Origin: Gymnorhina tibicen
Taxonomy: Eukaryota; Chordata; Aves; Passeriformes; Artamidae
Assembly (NCBI GenBank): GCA_013399875.1
Contig: VXAZ01000587.1
Coordinates: 1 to 64,000 of the forward strand
DNA: 64,000 nucleotides
Reading direction: 5' to 3'
In this document: positions 12,833 to 24,800 of the stretch, in pieces
Layout of the letters: each line of letters starts with the position of its first letter
Position numbering within the stretch: the first letter of the stretch is position 1
Made by a program: the position numbers and the translations under genes
Notes under the pieces: generated by a model
Told to the model about the DNA's origin: nothing
Database searches by the model: none
The model's input: only the letters and a program-made list of their open reading frames with translations

Positions 12833-15800
12833 GTAACGGGGCTCACGGGGCTGCTGCAGAGGCTCTCTCGGCTTCTTGTCAGGGCAGGCTTGCACATCCC
12901 CGGCCCCCGTGTGTTTCTGCAGGCCCTCCTCAGCGGGGCAAGGCGCTCGTCCCCCGGAATCACCCGCTGTCTGTGGGTGCTGCTGGGGGCAGGGGATGAG
13001 CAGCCAGGGAGGGCTCGTGCCAGGCTTGCTGGCAAAAGTGCCTCTGCATCAGCACCAGACCCCTCACCGTGGGTTTGGTGTTAGTGAAATACTTCCCTGG
13101 GCCAGGGACTGGGCACGTTAATGGGCTTGTGAAGGCTAGAGCAGCCTCTTGTTCTGAATAACCAGCACTTGAAAATACTCCTCTGTCACTGGAGCAGTGG
13201 TCTTGACAAGTGCTTGTCAAGCAGCTGAGATGATTCTTTGTTCAAGCAGTAAAAAGCCCTGTTTATCTAACACATACCTGACTCCCGAAGCATTGGCTGC
13301 TTGGCACTGGGCTTCATCAGTGACCTCAGCACGGTGTCCTTGGGCATGCCACAGCCTCTCACGTTGCTGTCCTCTCCTGTGCTTTAATAAGGAAAGGGTC
13401 AGGAGAACAAGGTGTTTCTTGTGCTGTCCAAAGCAGCAAAGGCAGAGCACTGCACTAGAAAGACTTCCCTACCAAGCGAGTAGTTATAGGAATTTATTTT
13501 AGTGATACTGTCTTACTAACTTCTCACAATTTCTAGAGAATTGCATTGTTGCAAGTGTTTCTTAAAGGTAAAAGGTAATTTACTCTTCGTGTGTTTAATT
13601 ATTTTTGGACTTGGGATACCCATAAAAGTGCCATGGCATTAATCTGTTCCTCAGGGGTGATGGAGGCATGATGTGCAAAGCTTGTTTAAAAACAAGTTGC
13701 TGGAGATGGGTATGTTTTATGATGCTTACTCAAGTGTACAGGACTGCTCATTCCACCCATGCATATTCCTCACTCCTGGAGCAGTGAGGTGTTCATAGTA
13801 GCTGCTAAGTTGTGTGGGAATAGGGGAGGATTAAAATGGACCTGGGGGAATAATTTGTTTTGAGTAGCAGATAAACGTGATACAGTGCAACCTTTGGACA
13901 CTGAATGAGAGAATTTGCACCTCTGGGTAGTAATTTTTAACCCCGGGGTCCTGGAGTTACACCTCTGCAAGGTGACACGCGGGGCCTCAGCGCAGGCTGG
14001 GGCTGAACACGCGCCGTGTGCCACGTGGAGCGGGTGGTGCTGAGCGTGGCTCAGCAGAAGAGAGGCAGATAACGCAGTGAGGCACTGGGCACGCTGTAGC
14101 GAGGCAGGAGATACATTTGGGGGGACCTTGCACCCCGAGCAGAGAAATTTTACCGTGTTCTGCAAACCCGTTCAAACACACATCCTGAGGAGAAGTGCCT
14201 TGCCGGTATCAGAAAGCAGCTTGTGCACGTGGCCAGACGAGAGCCAGTCTGAGTAACACCTCGTGTGGGCACAGGGGCACCAGCACCAGCTGTGTTTCTT
14301 TCCAGGTCATCTTGCACATCTGTTTGCGCTGCGTGATCTGCTGAAGAGCCCACTGCCCAAAATACAACCTCCTACTTGCAGGAAAGGCTTTCCAAATCAG
14401 CAGAAAGACTTTTTCTGGTCAGAATATTGAGAGGGAGCTTAAGGGGAGCACTTCTGAAAATAGCTTGAGATGATCTTTTAAAGAAGAAAAAAACCCCGAA
14501 CTCTGACAGTTATCTAGCTGAAAAACGTAAGAAAACCTGGTTTATTACCACCCTGCAAAGCCATGGGACAAAGATACTCTTTTATTGTCTATGCTTCTCA
14601 GTTTAATTATTGAGCCATTAGTTAGAAAGATCAGAGTTGAGAGTGAGATTACAGCTATATAAGTGTATTGGGAATAGTAAAATCAAGTTTCATTTTATAT
14701 TAATATCATTATACTCTTATAAAAGATATAAATTAAAGCTTGCCTATTTTACGGGAAATAATTGAAGTGCTTAGTCAGGAACTGGAAGGACACACTAAAA
14801 CTCCACTAAACCAGAGATCAATAGTCCTGGCTTAAAATAAATATAAATAAATAAAGCTGAAAAATGTCTGCTGAAAACAACGGATGATAATGAGGCAGAA
14901 GAAGAGGTTAGCATGCCTGAAAATGCCTGCATTTTTAAGTATATTGCTTGGCCTAATAAAAGATATTGCCTCATTCTAATGCCTTGCTTCTCTTGAGATA
15001 CTTAAAGCATTAATCCATACCTATAGGGAAAAGCAATTCAAATTAAACATGAGCCATTAATGAAAACTGCATTCCGTGACCCAGTAACCTAATTACCATT
15101 CACATTGATTGGGAGAATCCCAGGGCTTAAAGCTGATGCCCTACTCAGGGTCCTCTTCCCCTTTGGCAGGACTCGCTGACCCCTCCTTGCCCCCCTTCCC
15201 ACCCCGTGCCTCAGGAGGGTCTCGGGGCATTGTTCAGACATTGCTGCAGCCAGACTGGGACAGGAATCGCAGGGAACTGGCAGGGGCAGGGCTGGGGCTG
15301 CACAGGTAGAGCTGCATTTTGCACACCGAGTGGTTAAGGAGGATTCCTGCTGCCGTTCAGGGCGCTTTGAGGCAGCCGTGCCTTACGAGGAGCTGCAGGT
15401 AGTCAAGGGCACGGGGACAAAGATTTATATGGGCGAGAAACCCGGTAAAGCCAGACTTTGCAATCATAAAGCAGCTGCCTCTGGGCCCTGGGAAGCACTG
15501 GACTTTATTTCTCTGCACTCTTGCACATGACGTGTGCTGTGTGTGTGCCAGTCGCTGCATTGCAGGGCAGTGAGCTCGGGGCAGAGCCTGCCCCAGCACC
15601 CAGCACCCAGCACAGCCCGTGGTCCAGCTGGCATCAGAGCTGGACACACCCTGGCTGGGACAGAGCTAACTACTGGCCACCTTCCGGGGTAAATAGCCTT
15701 GTTGGGTGCCCGTGTGCCCCGTGCTGAGGGCTCATCCTGGGAGAAGCACGTGTGTGTTGTGGGTCACGGCACAGCGGCGCTCCCCCGGGGCCGGCGCATC

Positions 15801-18800
15801 ACCCAGCCTTGTGCAAACCGAGAGGGAGATGAAATATTTATGAGCCTGCTTTGGGTGGGAGCAGCTGTTTCATCCGATACTGGCACAATTTGTCAGTAGG
15901 AGACATAAAATATAACGCCAGACCAGGAGCTTAAAATTTATGCGTACAAAATCATGCTTTTTAATGTATGAAATGCTAAGGAGGTCCATTTGAATATATA
16001 TATATTTCTTCTGGTGACAAACTGACTGCAGATTTGAACAGCCTTTAAATAATTTGTGAGATGCACAGTAGCATCCTCGTGTCCCCGTTAAATTTCACTG
16101 GCCAAGACTCCTAATCAAGCAGTGCTCATGGGCTGCAGCTGCCCTGGCCAAAAGGCTTCACAAGTGTTGGTAGCAGCAAATCTTCTCCATACTGTAGCTT
16201 AGTCCCACAGCTTCCTGCGGCCTGGGAAGACACATCCTATAATCCATGATGGGCTTTTGGGGTGGTATTCAGTTAGCATCTCTCCTACTCGAGTCTTTTT
16301 TNNTTCTTTTTTTTTTTTTTCTTTCTTTATTTTGTCTTTTTTTTTTTTTTTTTTTTTTTTCCTGATTTTGGGGAACTTTGCCAGGGGGCAAGCGTGGAGG
16401 TAAGGAGAAGAAACATTAGGAATTTTTCTGGTTGGTTTTGGGTGTTTTGGGTGCCCCTTGAGACCACGCTTACCAAGTTTTCATGTACCGAACAGAAGAT
16501 TGTTTCGCTTTTTCGTTAGGAATTTGGCATTCAGGAAGCACTCCCTTTTGTTGTGATGGTTTGAGGGCTCAAAGTCAACTTAGACCTTGGAGGTGAGGCA
16601 CGATTTTGTGGTACCCATTATCTGCCATTTACTTGTGTTTGGAGCAGAAGCAGTCGGTTACTCGAGCGAAATCAGCTCCGATTTCTCCCGGAGCTTTGGC
16701 CCTGTGGCTGTGACACATTCTCGGACAGCCTCGGGCTCTGGGTGGCTCCAGAACCTCCTGCTCTGCTCCTGTGCCGTGGGTGTTTCAGTGCTGCAGAGCT
16801 GGGGCTGGCACTGCCCCGCTCGGAGCAGCAGTCGCTGTGTAAATGCAGATGTGTTGAATACACGTGTTGGTGAAGCAGAGACAGGGCTGAAATCTGTTAT
16901 GCAATGAGGTCGTTATTGGGTTAGTATTGAAGATTAGCGTTGCTCAATCATACACCATTTTTTATTATGGAAATGTGGAAAAATGTCCTCTTCTTCCCAG
17001 CTCGAATAATTTTTCTCAGCAGTCTCCTGTGTGCTTTAGGAAGATAGCTGCAAAATAAAATTTGATAGATCACTTCCAATTCTTTTTGTCTGTTCATATT
17101 TCGTATCGTCCACGAAGAACCCTCATAAATTTTTCATACATAAGATGAAGAGATTTATTGTAAAAGAGAAAGATTTATTATAAAAGACAGGCTCAAGACA
17201 GCCTTACACTCTCCCCAAGAAACGCAGACGTAGAACTTAGTGTTGATACAATATTTTAGGAGTGATCGGCTGGTTGTAGCTGCTCTGTCACAGCAGGAGG
17301 GATGCTTTGTGTAAAGTTAGAGTTAAATCATTTAAGGCACGACCGTAATGTGGTTGTTGCTAACGATCTGTGGAGTGCCACGGAGGTAATCAAGTCATTT
17401 GTGCGTGTAGTGACTGCAGTGCCATCAGATGGCAGCTGCTGCCATCCAAGGGCACACGCTTTGCATGTGCAATGTCAGCTGTGGTAAAGGGAGCAGCTGC
17501 ACCCCAGAGCTCCACCTTCCCTCACCAGCATCACCACGGATCGTAGGGTACACCCGGAATGATGTCACTCACCCTTCAGAATGTGCCCGTCCGTGGGATC
17601 CAACCGTGGTGTGTGTATGTGTGTGTGTGTGTGTGTTGGAAATTGCCATTTGTGTTCCACAAAACACAGGTGCCTCCACGTGTAAATCCAGATTCCCTTT
17701 AGCCCAAAAGGAGAAGATTTGTTTAATCGCTCTCTGCGGTCCCAGCCTTGTACTGAGAGAGCGCGTGCTAAATTCCTGCTGTAAATCTAGAGTCAGAAGG
17801 CAAGATTACTAAGTGAATAATGATTGTTCCTGTTCTTCCACTGTTAAATTGGATGGGATTTTTCATGCTTTCATTTACAGTTTTTTCATAAGTGTTCTGA
17901 ATTATCCAAGGGTATAATGGCAATCCTTTTGTTCACAAACTGTGTGATAAATACATCTGTTTATATTTTTACTTTTAAAATGTCTTGCCTTTCTAGCATT
18001 TCAAGTTTCTCGAAACACAGGCAAGCAAGACCAGGCAGTTTTAGCTGAAAGATAAAACTTACCTATTCTTATAGTGCATGCATCTTAATTTTAAAAATAA
18101 ATTATGTATTGTACCTCTTTTTCCATCTTTGTAATCCTCCTTTTAAAATTTTAAACACTGTTTAAAGGGCTTGAAGCCCTGCAGCCCTGACTGGCTCTGA
18201 TAATACTTTGTATTTCAAAAATGCCAGGCTGGCTTTGGAGCAGCTGTCCTACAGCAGCTCATAGAGGTTGGGATTGTTACCTTCCATCTTCATCTTTCCT
18301 TCCCCCACCTCCCCCAGTTTGATCTGTCCCTCTTACAGGAAGCATTCAAGCCTTTATCTGAAGCCTTCTACCTTTATTTTTGAAAGTAGTAAGAGAATTA
18401 GACCAGAAAAGCTATGTTTTCGTATGACTCCATCATATGTTCCTTCTTCTCCTTTTTCCTGTGTCTTGAGAATCCCTTGCTTACCTCCTGCAGATGAACT
18501 TATTTGCATTCTTTAATTGAATTCACTTGCTCTTAGGAGTAGAAGACATTGATAGTATTTTTATCCAAACGTGTGTCTTTAATACCTTTGCCTTTAATAC
18601 ACTGTCAACACCAAGTGAAAAAGAGAAGGGGGAGGAAATAAACAGAACCAAATCAAACCAGGGGACACCAACAGTTCCTTTTCCTCCCTGGGTTTTTGCT
18701 GTGGTTGGCCAGAGTTACAGGGATGTCCCTCTTCTAGAAACGCCCCCCTTTCTTTTGGAAGAACCATCCTGCCAAAGGATTAAAATGTTTTTTCTTGCCA

Positions 18801-21800
18801 AAAATTTTGAATTAATAAAATTAGTTGTTCACTTTTGGAGATCTAGACCATATAAAGGTAGCAATCTTAATGGTTCAATAGATGATAAATCACGTTAATA
18901 AATACCTTTCATGGCTTTTTCTAGTTTGCAGAGAAGTTCCAAGAAGTAAAAGAAGCTGCCAAACTTGCAAGAGACAGATCTCAAGAGAAAATTGAGACCT
19001 CGAGCAATCATTCACAGGTTTGTAATTTAGCTTTAATAACTGTACACATACAGGATAAATAATTTAAAGTCAAATTTTCAAATGGACTGTGCCAGCTTCT
19101 GGCAGCTAGCTTCAAGTGTATAAAATGGAGATGGCTGAAGGTAATTGTCAGCTGCTGGACATTAGCATTGTCAGAGGAATATTTTTCATCCCTCCACGCA
19201 CTTTATTTTCATTTAAATCTAATTTTGTTCAGCAGTCCTTGAGCTGTTACAGCTTTTTTAATACCAGGGAAAGCTGTGCATCCTTTGATTTGTGCTGTTA
19301 AAACGTAGTTTGAGTCACTGGGAAGCAAGTCAGTGGAGTGCTTCAGCAGGCAGTAAATGAGATGTGTCGATATCCTCCTTTTTGTCACCTGTCCACCCCA
19401 CCTCTGTGGGCATTTCTCTGACCAGTGGAGAGCCTGGCTTTGTGTCCAGCATTCCCTTGCTGAGGGGTGACTGGTGGGAAGCTGTGGTGTGGGAGCAGGG
19501 GCAGGGCTTTAGGGGGGGTTGGAAGAAGCTTGTGCCGTGCATGTGCACGGTGCACTCTCCCAGGCAGCGCACCTTGTTCCACCAAGCGTCCAGGGAGGTC
19601 TGGGTTTCCTACAAACTGAAGGAATTGAGTGTTGTCCCAGTCTCTCCACGTGGTTGGCTGTGTTTTCGTGTGCCTTGCTTTAGGTAAGAGTGAGCCGTGT
19701 TCAGCAGGGGTTGCTGGCCTGGGCTGATGTTTGGAGGAGAGTTAGGTAGATTTTGGGCAGAGAGGAATTCAGATGAACGATCAGAAAAAGCTGCTGAATG
19801 GCTTTGGTCTTGCAGCCACCCCCGTTTGTGGGGCCCACAAATACCGATCTGAGTGGCTGACTTTGGATACTCATTTTGTAAAGGCTTTGGTCGTGGTCTT
19901 TGGAGTGCACTTGGTTTGTTCCCCGTTGGTGGTCAGCACCAGGCAGCGTGTGAATAGCATCTCTTTGGAGCAGCAGCATTGCTTTCGTTTGTTTGTTTGT
20001 GCTTTGTGTGTTGTATTGTTTCATTACCTTAAAAAAACCAAACAACCTTTAGAAAGCACAAGCCTTATCAGGGAAAAAGCTTTTAAAAACTTTTGAACAC
20101 CTTAAACTTCATTTGTGTACCATTATAATTTTTTCATTCTCTTTGAACAGACCAGCTTTGCAGCCAAGATGAAAAGGGTATGTGTGTGTTACCACTGCTC
20201 TGCCAGGAGAGCCGAGGTCTCAGCCAAGTGGTGTGGGATCAAGATTACAAAGAAATTGGTGTTGTGGTCTTGCAGGAGATGCAGGAGACACCCAGTGTTC
20301 GTTTGTGTGTTGTGCTGCAGGAGTCTGGACGCGAAACACCATCTTCCACTCGAGCTTCAAGTGTGAATGGCACAGACGACGAGAAGGCATCACATGGTGG
20401 CCCTGCTGAGGCACATCTCAAATCTGAGAATGATAAATTAAAAATTGCTCTAGCCCAAAGGTGAAGTTCCTGTAGAACCTAAACTGCATTGGAAAAGTGT
20501 GCTGTAATTGTCTGGTGGATGATGATATTAACAGAAATTATTCAAATTGTAATTAATTTAAAATGGTGCAGTAGAATGGATGAATGAGCAGATTTTAGCA
20601 AGTACCTCCTGGTATCCTTGAGAGATATTTACCATTTAGTTTATTCCTGATGTAGTTTGTGAAGGAAGAAGCTCTCTTTTATTCTGCTGATGCCAACTGT
20701 TAGAACCATCTTCTTTCGTGAAGTTTCAGAACTACAGAAATAACATTAAAGCCATAGGGGAGCAATTGCTGCTGATAACATGTGAAGCCAATCTTTCTTC
20801 CTCTTTTGAGTTTGCTACACTTACTTTGATGAAAATAGATATGGATATTTAAAATTATGAAAGGGAATGAACTCAACCATAAAAAGTTGAAGTGAGAAAT
20901 ACAATTTCATCAGACTGCTTGGAAGTCCTAGGGGATATTCCTAAATTGTGGACAGAGCCCCTTGAAATCGCATTTTTTGCTATTTGCTTTGATAAATAAT
21001 TTGAAAATGCTGAGAAGAGTAATTTGCAGCTGTAGTGAAAATACAGGCGTTGCAATATGCAAAGTTACAACATGAAAATAGAATAATTCTCTATTGGGAT
21101 CTTGCCCTGTCTGCCTCTTGCATGTGAATGTCTATCTGTGAATGGAAAGAAAATCTAACAAGATCAAGCTGCTCTTAAAAAGGAATTTAGAAAACAAAGC
21201 ATCACTGTAAGCAGCGTTATCCAGTGAGCAATTCCAAGGTTGCATAAATTATGTCTGAAGTGCAACATCTCTCTTTACTGACATTTCAGTAGCTCAACCT
21301 GTTTCACACCATAATGTTAGCTCACTGCTCTTGCTGAAGACACCTCCACAGGCAGGCAGCAAGTGGCACACGGGGAGTTTCAAAGCCTTCCTCCCGCTCA
21401 CCCTCTAATCTTGAGCTCTGCGCTGCAGCTCGAAGCTTTGGGGAGCGAGTAGTTTAATTCTGCAGCATTACGTAACACTTTCATAGTTAAGACTCAGCAT
21501 TAAAATAAATAAATTCAAATACAGATCACGTCAACCCCCTGAAATCTTCCATTCGGGGTCGCCGTGCCGCCTGCAGGTGTGCGGAGTGGCTTTGTGGCAC
21601 GGGTGCCGGGTGTCCGGCCCCAGGGGCTGCGGCCGCGCGGCTCGGGAGGTGACGGGGACCACACCGGGGTGTGCAAATGGGCAGCTGGACCCTACAGCCT
21701 GCTCTGACAGCAGGGCTTTTGTTCCAGACACGCAGGCCACTGCTGCTGGAGTTGGTAGATCCCTTTGTTTTGACAGACACAGTCAAATCAAGGCTTTTGC

Positions 21801-24800
21801 TCTCCGTAGGCGTGTAATGGCTAAAGGCAATTGCACACATCCGAGCGCTCTTCGTCTTTCTGCAACAAATTAATGGTGAACACGCCGCGGTGGGGGAGTT
21901 GGCAGACAGGTAAAGAACAGCTCGCAGGAATACAAGGTGAAACCACCTCACGGTGTCCTGTTTTTCTCAGTTCGTCCAACGTGAAGAAGTGGGAGACGGA
22001 GCTGCAGTCGCTGCGGGAGAGCAACGCGCGGCTGTCCACAGCCCTGCAGGAGTCGGCGGCCAGCATCGAGCACTGGAAGAAGCAGTTCTCAGCCTGCAAG
22101 GAGGAGAACGACCAGCTGAGGGGCAAGGTAGAAGGACATACCCACGGGAGGGCCGCCCCTGCTCCCGGCTGCTCCCACCATTGCTCTTTCTGTCGGATCT
22201 CTGCGGCTTTCTGGCTGCGTGTGCTGGGAGACGGGTTTGGTGTTGGGAAGGGAGGTGGATGGGGAGTTCAGGCAGCTGCTTCCCTCTGCACGCAGTGGGC
22301 AGGGAGGGATCGGAGGAGCCGCCACATCACGTGAGGTTCCCTGCCTCGGGGTTTGGGAGACTTGGTGTCAGCAGGGCTTGCCGGCTGGGGTGAGAAGCCA
22401 GAAGGGTTCTAAAAGTGGGGCTGCTCTTGCATATGCCCTTCAAAGCACACTTAAATACTGCCAGATGTGGATGAGCAGAAGGAGTGGTCACGGCCTGGTT
22501 ACCCGCAGGAGCCCAGCCTGGGAACCACTCAGTATTAGAAGCAAATCCCAACAGCGTGCAGGGGAATGAGTTATTTCCTCAGCACTGGGGGCTGTGAGCC
22601 GGGTCCTCCAGCACTAACACCTGGCACATCTCATCCAGAAACCTTCCAACAGGCATTGTCAAAAGCCTTTTCGCCTTTGTTACTGAGCGCATTTCTCAGT
22701 TGTGTAAGATGCAGGGTTAGCAAGGGCTGCAGCAGAGAGCAACTCAGAAGTTTTAAGTTTGTGAGGTCTCAGTTTAGAGCAGGCATTAGCACTGTCCCTC
22801 AGATAATTCTGTGCCATCTGCAGCAGCCCCACGCAGGGCTGACACCAGCCTGTGGCCACAGGGGATCCCGGGCACAGGGGATCCTGCTTTCCATGAGCAC
22901 TGCTTTTGCAGGGATGGTTTCACCCTATTCGTCCTAAATGTTTTTGGAAAAGCTGGATTCTTTTCCTGCTTGCTCAGGTGGATCACTGGGACATCTGAAG
23001 TAGAGATCAGACTGTATCAGTCTGGTGAGGATATTTTTTTGTTTAGTGTTTGCTTTTGAATAGGGAAGGAATTTCATGTCTTTTTGAGTGTCAGTGGGCT
23101 GCAAATAGTGTTTCAGTGCTGGGGGTGGTTTGGGTTGTCTGTTGGCACTGAAAATCCTTGTGGAACAACCTTTTTTCTGAGGCAGATACTGCCTGTTTAT
23201 GAACTTGTGTTTTATGGGTGCACAGTGGTAACAAGAGATCAAACCAGAGCTGTATTAACTGATGTTACATTAACAAATTAATATCAGTTGTTACATGGTT
23301 TGGGTTCCTGTATCCAGTCTCTTGTGGATAGGGGAGAAGTGAGAGACTGGAACAGTATTTTACAGGAAAATAGCGTAATTTGAAGGGTAGTTATTTCCTT
23401 TTCTGTACTGTGGCAGAGAAAAGTTGTTCTCAGCGACACATGCGACTTCCCAGTAGCTGTAGTAGAGATGAAGAGATTATTAAAACACCCCCTTGCTGCA
23501 GCTTCAAAAGCTGGTGGCCACCCAGCCTGTGCAGCAATGCTGTCTGTGTAATGTGCTGTCTTTCTCTGTGCAGGGAGGTTTCCTGAGGTTTTCCCCCAGG
23601 TAGGTTCCTTGCTCGATGCTCACGCTGCACCACCGCAGCGCCCTGGGAAGTTCCTTCTCCTCTATTAACTGGGTCGGAATTTTTTGCATATTGCTCTGCC
23701 TTCAAATGAGGGGAGTTGTAATCCCAAAGCAGCACGGAGCTGAGAATTAAAGTACATACTTTAATGAGCTGGCCCATTGGCCTGTGGGAAGTGCATCTCC
23801 TGGGAGCTGAGTCCCGAGCTGGCAGCAGGAGGTGTGGAGAGAACAAAGCAGCAGATGTTGCTCTGAACTGGTTCTCCCTCCAAAGTTTTGATGTTGTGTC
23901 CCTCACACACCAGCTAGAATAATAAGCAACCCCCAAGAGATTTCTTCTCCTTGTTGTGTTAAGAAAACCCGTTCCTTGTGGTCTTGTGTTGGCTTCATGG
24001 GAGTGAAGTGCAGATTTTATCCCCAGTTCCACTTATTTTAGCGGCTCAGTGTTTTGTGCATTCCTGAGTGCTTATAAGAGAGACTGTAGGAGAGAATAAA
24101 TACAGACCCAGGGCTTCCTGGTGGATGTGTAAATTGGCTCTTTTGAAGGAAAGAAGCGATAATTTGGCTGCAGTGAATGAAATGCTGTGATTTAGGACAC
24201 AGATCCCATGTCCGTTTCATCAGCTGTGTTCTGCCCCAGATTTTCAGAAATTTGAAACATTTCGCCTAATGTCTGATATTTCTTAAAGATTGAAGAACTA
24301 GAGGAACAGTGCAATGAAATAAATAAGGAGAAGGAAAGAAATGCACAGTTGAGTAGACGTCTCCAGGAACTGGAAACAGAACTTCAGGACAAAGAGCTGG
24401 TGAGTGCCCTGAACACATGGAAATGGCATTTTCATGTTTTGAGTGGGACTGTCTGCTTCTCTCTTGGGATGCAGATTTATGGAGTGGCTCACCTACCACC
24501 AGAAGCAGCCTGGGATGTTGCCTCTTTCCAGGTTTTCCACGTACAGTCCCTTGTTTGGTAGTGTTTCTCCATCCAAGTTTCGTGGTGTGCTGTGTGCTGT
24601 GACTGCACACTGCAATTTGGCAGGGGCTAACAAACAATACCTTCGTGTACACAGCACTTGTCCTTGTAGAAGAGCCAGGGTGGTGAAACTTGGTGCCCAG
24701 TGCCAGACAGATGTGTGCTGAGAACAGATTCATTTGACACTCCCCATGCCAAAAATCCCCATAGACATCAGGACTGTCATTAAAAAATACATCATTTGCG

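Larger units (their letters stand above)
12833..18924 (+). other. HOMER2: HOMER2 intron, 6.1 kb
   Basis: No coding sequence is seen here. The intron holds an AT-rich stretch at about 14490-15110 that looks more constrained than its surroundings (see findings), a TA run near 15996, and a T-rich tract containing two unresolved bases (16302-16303). It also has a GT microsatellite at 17608-17637. Confidence 0.75.

Noticed and set aside
23430..24032. 200-codon open frame on the - strand inside a HOMER2 intron
   Set aside because: No motif or repeat resemblance; overlapped by equally plausible frames; most likely chance.
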